Part shown: positions 25,276 to 37,387 of the stretch, one piece after another | Numbering within the stretch: the stretch's first letter is position 1 | Layout: every line of letters begins with the position of its first letter | Origin: Selaginella tamariscina | Lineage: Eukaryota; Streptophyta; Lycopodiopsida; Selaginellales; Selaginellaceae | Direction of reading: 5' to 3' | Assembly (NCBI GenBank): GCA_003024785.1 | Contig: PUQB01000041.1 | Location: forward strand, 98,348-162,347 | DNA length: 64,000 nucleotides | Program-made: the position numbers and the translations under genes | Notes under the pieces: model-generated | Databases searched by the model: none | What the model saw: the letters and a program-made list of their open reading frames with translations, nothing else | What the model was told of the DNA's origin: nothing

Positions 25276-27360
25276 CTAGGAACCTTGTAGTTTCTGTCGG
25301 ATTTTGTATTGTAAGGTTGTTTGAGCACAGTCTAAGGGTGTCTCACCTGTTTAAAGATTTCTTAGTAACTCAGTGTGTAAAATAATATCATATGTTGTAT
25401 TTGTGTGTACATTTTGTACCTTGTGAGTTCTTAGCATGAAATCTGCTCCAGCATCCATGAGCATGAAGGCAATCTCCGTAAAATTAAAACAGCTGCCTGT
25501 AGGAGTTTAAAAACAAGGTTAACTTGAAGTTTATAAATATTTACTTCGTATATTCTATAAGATTATTACATGAATAACATAGGATGTATTATAAGCAGAT
25601 AACGTTCAAGTAATTACCAAGTGGAGTAATGACATGCCTTGCTTATCCATGTAATTTGCATCGACTCCCTGAACATTATGAATACTTAGCCATAATAATG
25701 AAAGATATAAGAACATAATATTTAGCATAAGTACAATTCGTTTAAGAAAAAAAAAATTACTTTATCAAGGAGATTCTTCACACCACCCACATCTCCATTC
25801 TTGATGGCTTCTCGCATTCCCTTTAGATCACAAACATGTGTGTGCGTGTGTGTGTGTGATTGAGAGTGTGTATATACGTATATAAATTGTTACGGACTAA
25901 ATTCAATACACATATTGTATTAGACTTAAATACCTCTCCACTAACAGGATAGCTTTGAGTAGATGCTTCATTATTGCCATGGGTTTGCCCAGATTGAAAA
26001 AATAAACTGTAATAACCACAACAATTAGAACTTAAAACTCAATTTGTATTACTAATAGCCATATTACGATATAATATAATATTAGCTATTACAGTTAATA
26101 TACCTATTTCCACAGCTATGTTTACCTTGGTAAATGCGTAGTAGAAGTGTTCTGTGATGTCTTAGAAGCCGGAGAAGCAGAGACTCTCTTGCTTTTGTTA
26201 GAAGTTGACGCTGTTGGAACCACGGTAGATGGTAAAGTCTCCTAATAAAAATAAACATATATAAACTAATTAATATATATAATGAAATAGTCATCACCAT
26301 TTGTAATTATATGTTTATATACCAAGTTATAAGTATAAATACACACATTTATACTTTTGTATAATGTATGTATGTCACCTTTGGTGGTTCCGGAGTACAG
26401 ATACACAGAGGCATGCCACATTTACATTCAAAGCCTGAAGGTATGTTTTGTATACCTTGTGTGCTAGTGAGTGGCGGCTTAGTATCCTCGTTTAAATGAA
26501 ATCCGCAAACAAGTTTGTAGAACTCTCTATATGATTCGTTTCACTCGCTTCAGGAGATGGACTCCGAATATTACTAATATTGTTTTCAACTCTGTATTTA
26601 CAAACACAATGAGAGAAAGAGAGAGGAGGCAATAGAATAGAATATACTCATAAGTATACCAAACAACTATAACAATAAATAGTTAACTTACTGTTCTCTC
26701 CTGTGAAACAATCCTTGCAAACTCGTGCAGGCGTGTGCAAGCCGAAATGTGGGAGTGCCTAGTCATATGTAAAATTGTTCACAAAACACACACATGATTC
26801 TTTTGTAGAGAACTTAGTGGACATATGCGTCCCTGTGCGTATGTATGAATAAGTCAATCCGTGTAAAAATGTGTGTGAGTGTGCGCACTCGTCTGTGTGT
26901 CTGGAGACAGACACTTATGTATGTGTGTATATATGGGATATAGTACATGTACGTTTAAATATAGAGATACAGTCTTCAGTACAAGACATGCACATTTGTG
27001 CATGTACGCATATAGATTCACAACATTATATAATGATATCTTTACGAGATGCCAAAATAGCATACATATAGATTCACAACAATATTTACATATATAATGA
27101 TCTATTTTATATAAACATATATATCCTATATATAAAACAGCTTAAACTAACCATCTGATTAGAAGAATGTTCATTGCAAAAGCTCCTCCCACAAGATCGG
27201 CAATGGTGCTGCAAGTAGGTCAAAAATATCAGGAAATTAAAAAAAAATACATAAATTAAAAGAAATATGTACATACTCTGCGCCTGAAAGTGCCAAAGCT
27301 GCATCCACAAACCGCACACTGTGCAGCCTCCTCAAACGCTGGCGGTGTAACAGGCGCCAT
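25276..27360 (-). CDS. FYVE zinc-finger / ankyrin-repeat protein
   Basis: Ten exons: 27360-27277, 27208-27152, 26758-26692, 26589-26379, 26241-26126, 26006-25934, 25820-25761, 25668-25618, 25496-25420, 25346-25276; about 289 residues. The N-terminus is a FYVE-type double zinc finger: CAVCGC, the lipid-binding RRRHHCRSCGR, FCNEHS and VCKDC. Such fingers bind PI3P on endosomes. A Ser/Thr-rich linker with a Cys cluster (CKCGMPLCICTPEPP) follows. The C-terminus is ankyrin-like: REAIKNGDVGGVKNLLDK, GVDANYMDKQGMSLLHL, FMLMDAGADFMLRTHK and GETPLDCAQ. Three single-base losses are inferred near 26537, 25486 (T-run) and 25420 (A-run). Restoring them gives an exact triplet length. It is probably an endosomal adaptor. 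Confidence 0.8.
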
Positions 27361-27437
27361 AGCTTCCCAAAAAACCTAATTCGGGTTTTTAGAAACAGAA
27401 CATATTCTCAAATTAGGGTTAGGGTTATAAAATCAAG

Positions 27438-27446
27438 TTAGGGTTT
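27438..27446 (+). promoter_or_regulatory. Telo-box upstream of the FYVE-ankyrin gene
   Basis: TTAGGGTTT, with a neighbouring TTAGGGTTAGGGTT at about 27414-27427. It lies 50-90 bp upstream of the minus-strand start codon. Confidence 0.4.
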
Positions 27447-27449
27447 CAA

Positions 27450-28559
27450 ATGAAGAATATAGAAAGAATAAAATTTAAATGAAACATACACATTTCTATA
27501 TATATGTCATAATAAATTTCAATAATTAAACAAAATATTGTAACTATGTACTAAAATGGAAATTGCAATTATGTTACTGCATTGTTGAAGTTAAATACAT
27601 TAATATATAATATTTTGATTTTGAAATACAAATACCTTAAACACATTATATATTTAGTATTATACTCAAAATGAACTTGAATTTATCAATTCAATACAAA
27701 CTCAATATATACAACAAATGCATTTCACTATAAATTCAATATTTAATTATAAAATCACATGTAATCAGTATTCAGATAGAAATCAAGAACTGAGGTTTTT
27801 AGTGAAATAACCTTATTAGATTTTATTTCAGTTTTAAAATTAGTTCAAAAGATGATCATATTAATTTTAAATTTATTAATAATATCTTATGTACATTTTA
27901 TTTTAAAAAGGATGCATGATTTAGTATATATCTTTTAAGTATTTATTTATTCTTTGAGTTTTAATATTTATCAATTGATTAAGTTGTGGAATTATCCCTT
28001 TATATTAATGGGAATTTAAAATTATTTATTCCCAAGTTATTTATTTATATGCAAGTTTATTATTGTTTATTATTAAGTATGCATATCTTTATTTCAGTTT
28101 AAAATCGAACAATTTCCCTAGGAATATAGGTGTTTAAAATTGTTTTCTTTTTAATTTAACTTTCACCTTTTGGAGTTTAACAGCATTTAGGTATAAGTTT
28201 AGCACATTTAGTTTTTTTAAACACATGAAACTTAATAATAATAATAATAATAATAAAATTTATTATCTAGTATGGATAAAGTTATCACAAAAAAATTCAT
28301 ATGTCATATTGAACCAAAAATTTTTTAAAAAAACTTATAGTATGAAATATATATATGTATATATATATAAGCCATACTTAATAATTTAAAAATGAATTAT
28401 ATAATGTAGAAAGAAGTTTTGTTATATAATTTAAAGTATTAATAGAACATATAGTTTACAAAAAATACATTGAATATTGATCTTGAAGCCACATGCATAC
28501 TAGTTCGACTTTCTCTAGCATACCTTAAATATAGAATATATGAATAATTAAATAGATAG
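27450..28559. other. AT-rich intergenic DNA
   Basis: No gene. Contains an (AAT)n run at about 28233-28256 and TA-rich sequence directly before the retrotransposon. Confidence 0.7.
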
Positions 28560-28760
28560 TGTAAGATACTGTATATTATGTAATGTAACGTATATACGCA
28601 TGTGTATATACACACATGAGTGACACATGGGTGGTGATCTGGCCGCCATGTGTCAGCGCCACGTGTCGCATGTGTGCCACGTGGCAGGAGGTCTCTGTAT
28701 ATAAGCAGGGTTTTTGTAGCTTAATGTATCTGACATTTTTAATATATATCGGCTCTTTCA
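28560..28760 (+). repeat. Left LTR (201 bp)
   Basis: Starts TGTAAGATACTG and ends CTCTTTCA. It holds a palindromic GCATGTGTATATACACACATG, a CCACGTGG G-box-like site at about 28677 and a TATATAA at 28698-28704. Confidence 0.88.
28698..28704 (+). promoter_or_regulatory. TATA box of the left LTR
   Basis: TATATAAGCAGGG is conserved at the same place in both LTRs (28698 and 33368), suggesting the retroelement promoter. Confidence 0.6.
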
Positions 28761-28814
28761 TTGGTGGAGAAGTTGGGTATTCCTTTCTTCCGCCTTTTCC
28801 TTTTCGTGTTTTCA

Positions 28815-29570
28815 TGACGATGAATATGGAGACGGCGTTTAGCATTATTGCTACTGCTATTGATGCACAAACAAAGTTGTTGGAGCGCTTTGTTGAGGGT
28901 TCGTCCTCCTCTTCCCCGTCTGAGCCTCATGCCGGGGGATCTGCTTCTAGTACTCCTTCATCTTCTTCACAGGCCACAAATCCGAGGGTTCGACCCCGAT
29001 CTTTTTGTGGTGATCCGGGAGATGATGTATACCACTGGTTTGATCATTTCCAAGTCATTGTTCGTTACCATGGTTGGGATGAGGCCCGTGCTCTCAGAGA
29101 ATTCCCTACATGTTTGGAAGGTCCTGCGCTCAAGTGGTATAATGGATTGGCTGCGGAGATTCAAGCCAATAGTAATCGGTTAACGGAATGCCTCAAACGT
29201 ACGTTTGGCAAAGTTGAGGATTCAGATGATGCTTTCCAACAACTGCATGCGATACGACAACATCCTGGTGAGTCTGTTATGCGGTTCAGTATTAGGTTCG
29301 GGGATTTAGTTCGGCGTGCATATCCTAACATGCCTGAGCCCATTAAGCTCGGTATGTTATGGCCAACTATGCGACCCGAACTTGTTCGATTCGTTCGGGC
29401 TCTTCGTCCTACCACATTGGAGGAAGCTTTTGCACTAGCTCAACGTTTTGAGTTGGTGCCTGGTGAGGGCCGTGTTCCCCTTGGGTTACCTGCTCCTCTT
29501 GTTCAGCGTGCTGATCCAATGGAGGTTGATGCTGCTGCATATGTGCCCGCACGGCAAGCTTTCGTGGTCG
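28815..29570 (+). pseudogene. gag: Retrotransposon gag region
   Basis: Retrotrans_gag-like block with the YHWFDHFQ, LEGPALKWYN and LEEAFALAQRFE landmarks. A Ser-rich stretch lies near residue 40. A zinc-knuckle-like CWAC...GHTWGH at about 29709-29745 is split across frames. Translation could begin at 28815 or the in-frame ATG at 28821. Confidence 0.8.
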
Positions 29571-29924
29571 ACCTCGGGGCCCACCCCGTGGACCACCTCC
29601 ACGAAATCGTCCTGCACCTGCTCCAGTACCTGCCCGTGGTGGTCAAAATCCACGGATTCGTGACAGGAGGAATCGGAACAATGCAGGTCGACCCAATCAA
29701 GTTCATTGTTGGGCCTGTTGGGCCTGGACATACTTGGGGGCATGCGATGTGTATCCTGATTGGCGTCCACCACATCCAGGCTGGCGACCATATGTTCCGG
29801 ATGGTGTGCCTGTGGCGGCCATTATGGCTAATGATGAGCTTTCAGATGACGAAGCCTCTCTTGCAGGTGGATCTGTTGCGGAAAACGAGTAATCGTACGG
29901 GCGACGGAGGGATCCCGTGCGATG

Positions 29925-30400
29925 GAGACTTCACCTCCATGTTTTTTCCGCTATGCATATCAAGGTTTGCAAGTTCCACCAGATCATCCAGTTTTCACAT
30001 TTTCTGCACGGGTGAATGATCTTTCAGTCACAGTGCTTGTGGATACAGGATCCAGTATGTCTTCCATAACTGCTTCTCTAGCGCATCGGTGCTCATTACC
30101 CTTAAGACGTGCAGATAAGGTCTTGCACATTTTATATGGTAATGGGCAGTCTCGTGCAGTATCACAGTACACCACTTTGACTACGCTGGTTATGGGTGCC
30201 AACTGTAAGTTTCCCTCTGGGTCTCTTAGGGTTGTCCCTTCCCAGGTCTTTGACATCATTCTGGGATGTGATTGGTTAAAGCAGTCGAAAGGTACATGTG
30301 ATTTTTCACTCTCTCCTCCTGTGTTACGCTTGGAGTCTGTGTCTTTGCAGTCTGTTCCTTTACGTCCAGAGAAGCTTGTTGCTGTTTGTATCAGCATACA
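29925..30400 (+). pseudogene. pro: Retrotransposon aspartic protease region
   Basis: Contains the active-site VDTGSS at about 30040 and the downstream ILGCDWL at about 30258, the two landmarks of retropepsins. The frame differs from the gag frame and closes at about 30408. Confidence 0.8.
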
Positions 30401-31960
30401 GCTCCTTTGATTCCGGTCTTGGGGTGGTGTTCATCTCAACAGGTTCAAATGCCGGATCCGTCACCTGAGTGTCGAGCACACTGCATCGAACAACTTAAGA
30501 AACAGTATGCAAGTTTGTTCAAATTTGATCTGTCCCAAGGTGCACGTGTGAAGACTCGACACTGTATACCCACCGGCAATGCAAAGCCTTTCAAAGTCCC
30601 GGTTCGACGCAGGTCACCAAAGGAGTTATCAGCCATGCGAACAGCTGTTACTGATATGATTGGTAAACGAGTGTGTCGTCCGTCACGGAGTCCATGGGCA
30701 TGTGAACCTCATTTGGTTCCCAAGCCTGATGGATCTCTCCGATTTTGTGTGGATTACCGACCTCTTAACGATGTTACCATCAAAGATGTCTATCCACTTC
30801 CGAACTCTGCCGATCTATTAGATCGTTTGGGTCAGAGTCGATGGTTTACTAAGTTGGATTTGGCATCAGGATATTGGCAGGTTCCTATGGCTGAGGAGGA
30901 TATTCCAAAAACGGCCTTCCGGACACCATTTGGTCTTTACGAGTTTTTGGTCATGCCTTTTGGATTGACTTCAGCTCCTGCCACCTTTCAACGCATGATG
31001 GATGAGCTTCTTTCCGATATGCCTGATATCACTGCCGATTTTATCGACGATGTGCTCATTCATGGGTCTGGTTCTTGGGAGGATCACATTCGTGATGTAC
31101 GGCGCGTTCTTGATCGATTTCGAGAAGTTGGCCTGAAGTTGAAACTTGAAAAGTGTGTGTTTGGTTCGACCGACACCACTTACTTGGGTTACCGTATATC
31201 TCGAGAGGGTTTACAGGTGGATCCAATGAAGTTGCGAGCTGTTCGAGAGTTCCCTCGTCCCGTACAGTACAGGAAGTCCAGCGTTTCTTGGGCACGGTGC
31301 AGTACTTGGGTCGATTCATCGATCATCTCACTGATCGAACTGCCCCTCTTCGGGAGTTAGTTCGTCCACAGGTATCTTTCAGGTGGACTCGCAGGTGTCA
31401 GCAGGCATTTGACCAGTTAAAAGAGTTCCTGACAACTCCACCATTGCTTCAATACCCAGATTTTACTCGTCCGTTCATTTTACGAGTAGATGCCTCAGAT
31501 GTTGGTATTGGTGGTGTATTGATGCAAACTGATGCTGTGGATTCTTCAATTCGACACCCGGTGGCTTACATTAGTCGAGTACTCACGCCGGCTGAGCGGA
31601 ATTATTCCACTACTGAAAAAGAATGCCTTGCTGCTGTTTGGGGTTTTGAACGACTTCATGCCTACTTACATGGGAGTGAAACACTTTTGGAGTGTGATCA
31701 TGCTGCTGTCACTTCCTTTAAAACGGAAGAATTTAGTGGTCGTGTAGCCAGATGGGCATTACGTCTCCAAGTATATAACTTTAAGGTGGTGCACAGGCCT
31801 GGGCGAACAATGGTGGATGCGGATGCACTTTCTCGAGCACCCCTTTCTGATTCCACTTTGCCTGCTCATGCAGTCGCTGCAGCATTCGGTTTGATACAAG
31901 CCCCTCAGGTATTCGATGCCGACTTACCATCCTTGGAACAGTGGCAGGATGCCAAAAACG
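30400..31960 (+). pseudogene. pol: Retrotransposon reverse transcriptase and RNase H region
   Basis: The RT block runs to about 31275 with LVPKPDGSLRFCVDYRPLN, KLDLASGYWQ and the catalytic FIDDVL, an unusual first residue for the YxDD box. A frame change at about 31275 leads into RNase H, with DASDVGIGGVL and STTEKECLAAVW and the downstream HRPGRTMVDADALSR. Confidence 0.88.
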
Positions 31961-33235
31961 TGAACCGTGGACGAGGCAATTACGGGATGCGTTTGCAAAT
32001 CCTTCTTCCGAACCGCAGTTTCGACAATATCATGCTCAGTTTCGACTTCAGGATGGTTTATTGTATTTTATTGGGACAAATCCAGACAGATGGCGTTGGC
32101 TGTGCCCTCTACATATGTTCCACACCTTCTTCGAGCATATCATGATTCGCCTATTGTTGGAGGTCATCTTGGTCACCAACGAGTGTTGGAGAAGCTCCGA
32201 TCCTTTTATTGGCCAGCATGCGTGGTGATGTGATCAGGTATATTCAAAGCTGTCCCATTTGTCAAACTCGGAATTCCTCTACGACTCGGGCCATGGGGTG
32301 TTAGAATCCATCAACGTCTCTCGCCCTTTTGAGTTAATTGCAGTGGATTTAATGGGACCTTTTCCACGTTCTTCTCAAGGTAACCAGTACATCATTGTTG
32401 TATCTGATTATTTAACTCGTTGGGTGGAGGTTGGTGCTCTTCCGGATGCAACTGCCATGTCAACAGCTTTGTTTTTGTTCGATAATGTGGTTTTGCAGCA
32501 TTCTTGTCCAGAGCGGATGTTATCAGATAATGGCCCCGCTTTCATTGCAGAGGTATTCCGAGTGTTGTGTGAGAGGTTAGGGGTAAAACACATTTGCCTC
32601 TCCATATCATCCACAAACTGATGGTTTGGTGGAGCGATTGAATCGGACCTTCAAGGGTATGATCTCGAAGTATGTGAACTTCAATCACACTGACTGGGAT
32701 TGGTATTTGCGATGCTTGAGATTTGCTTATGTAACAGGCATTCAGAGTTCGATTGGTATCTCTCCATTCAAGGCATTGTATGGATATGATCCTAAGTTGC
32801 CTAGTGAATTGGGATTATCATCGAATCTGCCACGTGCCGAGGACGAAAATGTGGGCTCGACATTTGGATGCTGTCTTGCCTCTTCTGCGTGCAGAGTCTG
32901 CTGAACATCTTGGTCGAGCTCAAATAGCAACAATCTTCTTACAATGCACGACATCAAATTCCACCAGACATGCTGACGGTGACTTAGTACTGGTACGTTT
33001 TCCCAAGCTACTGCACCTGGGCTTGCAACTGGTTTATTACATAAGTGGCTTGGTCCCTACCGAGTTCTCCGAAAGGTTGGTCCTTAGGTCTCATGAGATT
33101 GAGATAGTTCACGTAGTTCGAATGAAACGGTTTGTCGTTCGAGACTCGTTGACTACATTCGGTCATACCTTAGATGGCCCAACTCACACGGATCCAGGAC
33201 CATCAGATCCATCACCATCTACACAGCAGAGGGGG
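31960..33235 (+). pseudogene. Retrotransposon integrase region
   Basis: Parts of the HHCC finger (GHQRVLEKLRSFYWPAC, then CPICQTR in another frame) are followed by the core with AVDLMGPFP, SDNGPAF and LVERLNRTFKGM, the D,D,E landmarks. Frames change near 32245, 32610 and 32860-32990, so it is not functional. The tail resembles the GPYR-like end of Ty3 integrases. Confidence 0.82.
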
Positions 33236-33238
33236 GAT

Positions 33239-33430
33239 AATAAGATACTGTATATTATGTAACGTAATGTATATACGCATGTGTATATACACACATGCGT
33301 AGTGACACATGGGTGGTGATCTGGCCACCATGTGTCAGCGCGTGTGCACGTCGCAGGAGGTCTCTTGTATATAAGCAGGGTTTTTGTAGCTGAAATATCT
33401 GACATTTTTGAATATATATCTGCTCTTTCA
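33239..33430 (+). repeat. Right LTR (192 bp)
   Basis: Diverged copy of 28560-28760. The main differences are an extra GTA after the palindrome, loss of part of the CACGTG block and several transitions. Confidence 0.88.
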
Positions 33431-34574
33431 AAACATACATAAAATTTATAATTTATAATTATTATGCTATTTAACTCCACCAATTAAAAAATATAATATT
33501 GGCATTTACTAACATATTATTTGTTTTGATTTATTTTATTTCATTTGCTATAATTAAATATATATTAGCTAATGTCAATTTGCTATAAACTAAAGATATT
33601 AATTAATTATTTATTTCATTCTATTTCATTCCAATTTTCAACATAAATAAATAAACTAATAACAATAATACCTCATTAATAGTTGAAGTAAGTGGCTAAT
33701 ATGTAAATTTGCATAAATAAAACCTTACAGTAAATACCGTGGGAAATATTTTATTAATTTTTAAAAAAATCTTATTAAAAATAATTAATATTAAAATTTA
33801 AATTATTTATGTTTTGACATTTTATATTTGTATTTGTTAAATATATTCTGTTTTGAGGTATTTATGCGAATACAATCTTGAGGTATTTTTATAAATTTTC
33901 CCTACAAAATGTTACATAAAAAGTCGTTGTCTAGGGTACTCAACTTATATTTTTTCCATAGGTAATTTATATAATGCTCTCTTCAATTTATAAAACTTAG
34001 TATATATAAATTTAAAATAAAATATAAACTCACTAATTGATGAAAACATTAATGTTAATGTTTTATATAGAATAATATAAGAAGAAAATAAAAGACGGTA
34101 GTTATCATTGAAAAGACAGTAGTTATCGTTGTGTATATATAATAAATAGTTTTGGATTATTTATATATTTATATATTTCCTTTATTATTAACAAGAAATT
34201 ATTATGAACTTTAAAATATATATTTTGGTTTCAAACTAACCAACTTGCATAAATGATTTATAAATTACTTATATTTAAAATATGTAAGTCTACTTGTATA
34301 GAAATTTTAGTTACACCAATTTTATGTTTTCCTACTTCTTTATTTATTTAATTAATTAATTTATTTTTATAAAACATTGAAAATATCCACACACACACAC
34401 ACACACAAGAAAGAAAGTGAATATACAAAGAAGATAGTTATTAAAGCTTTTAATCACGTTATAAATCATTGGGAAGATAATATTTAAACAAGACAAAGTC
34501 GAGAAAAAATAAGAAACTATATGTGTGTGTGTGTTTAAATTTGTACTGTATATCGATGTATATGTATGTATCTC

Positions 34575-34606
<32 letters not shown>

Positions 34607-36115
34607 ATGGAATATCTTTTAAGTTACTATTATGGATTATATAGACTATTGTGTGTACACCAGAAATATTTAAGCTTATCTTTTAATAAGATTTATTAAA
34701 CCGAATATATAAAATAATTGAAGGACATAACGTTAATGTCAGAGTAACGTTGTTCTTTTATATAAACATTAGCTGGATTATTTATATAAATGTTTTGATT
34801 TTTCCTCTTAGATTTGAAAGATGCCAATGTCGGATGCTTGTAAATACAAATTAATTTATAACATCATAAAATTGAGACTAATTAATTAATCAAAACATTT
34901 TATGCTAATTATAAGCTTTTAATCATGTTTATTAAATCGTTCTAGCTTGCATTAGATTTAAGTTTACTTAATAATTAAGAGTTTGTGTACATGCCATAAT
35001 ACGTATGTATAAATACATTTATAATTACTAGAAGATATATAAACGTTTATATATAAAATTGAGATATATTAAACACTTAAAGGAGTGATATTATAAGTTA
35101 TATTATCAAACACTTAAAAAGGAGATATATAAAACGCATATAAAATTGAGACTTATTAAAGGAGTGAACGTAGTGATGTCTTTCGAATTTAAGAGGATAA
35201 AAAGATATTTTCCATTTTTAAGATTTATATAAAAGAAATGATTTGACTAGTTTGTATACAGTTTAGTCATAGATTTTTACCTTATATAAATGATTTAGCA
35301 CAGATATAAAAAAGCTTTTAAAAAATCTAGATGTATGAAATCAATATATATTTTTAAGCGTTTAAACTGAGTTACCAACACCTGTATGTCTTCCAAGTTA
35401 TAAAATAATTTATCTATTACATATTCTTATAAATATCATAAAATGTTTAATACATATTCAAAAAATTATGGTCAATATATAACTTAAAGTATGATTATAA
35501 ATACATAAATAATCTAAATTTTCAAACTCAAAATCTGGCACTAATGGCACACCATGTATGTGTGTGTGTGTGTATATATAATATACCTATATTATATAAA
35601 TAATCTTCATTATGAAATAGTATAACTAATTTCAGATATATTTAACTTGTATTATGAATTTATAATAATATATTCTATTTAAATATATATTTAATGATTT
35701 AAAATAAAGATGACTTTGATAACTTACATCTGTTAATTTTTAAAAAGGATTAAAATTTTAATATACCTTTTTAATTTTATTTTTTTTTGAATATTTGAAT
35801 ACGTTTTTATTAAATAAAATTTATTTTAATTAACTTTAGTATATTCTCTGAACCATTTAATCAATGATTAATCAGTAGGCCATTGAATTGATTTCACTTT
35901 AATAAATTAAAAAAATCTTATGTACTGCGTTTATATACATGTCTCCATGTGTATACATAGTTTATTTCATTCACCATATACACCATGTAATTCTCATATT
36001 GTATATACAACATATAAGTCCATAAGCAAATGTATATTATACAACAGACAAGGTGTATATGTATATGTATTGTATATAAGTATAAAAGGGTAAAGAAAAT
36101 GTATATACATCCCTT

Positions 36116-36156
<41 letters not shown>

Positions 36157-37387
36157 AACAAACAAACGAAACAATCATGTGTTATATACGAATAATATAT
36201 CTTTATTCGTATATATATAGAGAAGAGATATAAGAACTTGTATATACATGTTTATTGTGCGTGTATATATGTGTTTAGTTGAACACTAAACACTATGTAT
36301 ATATGTGTACAAACAACTATATATTTACTAAACTATAGTGCCTCCACCAGTCAACCACAAGGTTAATTAGCACTAACTATTTGACTTGAAATAATTAAAT
36401 ATATATTCAAAGTCAAATATATGTAAATATAGATTCAAAGTCGAATATAGATACGTGTCCAAGTTCATTAGATGTTGTACTACATTTGTTATAGTACAAA
36501 GTATATAAATTAAGTTATTTATAGGTTATCATATAATAATATTTACATAATAACTTTTTTTATATTTTATATATGTGTACGATGATATATATATATATAT
36601 GCCTCTCTTTCCCTCCACTTACTACACCTAAATATGCCATATATTCAAGGTATATTCCGTATTTTCTTAAATATATACTATCTAGGGGGGAATATACGCA
36701 ACTTGCTAGCATACAACATGGATGTACAGATCAGTATTATTATACAGCTGGTCATATCTTTATATGTATCCTCCAGTCATGTTGTGCATCTCTCTCTTAC
36801 GTGGCTTGGTGATTAAAATACTAAGAGAAAAATTAAGTATTAAACCAGTATATATATATTTAATGTTTAATATTGATTTAATTAATGCAAATTTAGTACA
36901 GTTTTTCCTTATTATAAAATTAATATTCTTTTTCTTAAACATAATGCCACGTAAGAGAGAGACGTACATACAGCTTGCAATATAAATATCTCTGAAATAA
37001 AGATTACAGTATATCAAACGTAAGAGAATATGTACGTTCATGCATGTACACGTCGGTGTGTATATGTCAGGCTCATACGTCACCATAGTGATGTCATGGA
37101 ACCACGTTGAAGACATCTCATGTGCACATAACAATGTCAGAATTTAATTAACTAAATAGTTTATTTTTAATACTAATTAATTAATTAATTAATTAATGAG
37201 TTTAAATGGTATATACGACAGAAGTTTCACCCCGCCGCGTACGTATATTAATACTATACACATACAATACACAATACTGCAATATATCAAATATTTCTTC
37301 AAGCGACTTCACATGTATATACATCATTGAAACTGCCGATCTATAAAACTCTCACTAAACCATATACTAATCTCACTAAACCATATA
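33431..37387. other. AT-rich intergenic DNA with microsatellites and one long hairpin
   Basis: No gene can be supported. Contains (TA)n at 34578-34606, a (TC)n(AC)n run at about 36113-36155, TAAT repeats at 37170-37198 and a 16-bp perfect inverted repeat at 36790/36946. A 21-bp direct repeat TCTCACTAAACCATATACTA occurs twice at 37350-37391. Confidence 0.65.
36790..36961. repeat. Inverted repeat with 16-bp perfect arms
   Basis: CTCTCTCTTACGTGGC at 36790-36805 is exactly complementary to 36946-36961. The 140-bp loop is AT-rich. It could be a MITE remnant, a hairpin RNA source or chance within low-complexity DNA. Confidence 0.5.

Larger units (their letters stand above)
28560..33430 (+). mobile_element. 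Degenerate Ty3/gypsy LTR retrotransposon
   Basis: 4.87 kb with short LTRs at 28560-28760 and 33239-33430, both ending CTCTTTCA, and a purine tract (AGAGGGGGGATAA) before the right LTR. Order is gag, protease, reverse transcriptase, RNase H, integrase, which is the Ty3 order. Coding blocks change frame several times, so the copy cannot make an intact polyprotein. The LTRs differ by many substitutions and small gaps, so the insertion is not recent. I cannot find a target-site duplication, and the bases just outside the LTRs differ. No chromodomain is evident at the C-terminus. Confidence 0.92.

Noticed and set aside
28616-30019. Very long open frame starting inside the left LTR
   Set aside because: The start lies in the LTR and the 3' part has left the zinc-knuckle and protease frames. 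Only the middle is real gag.
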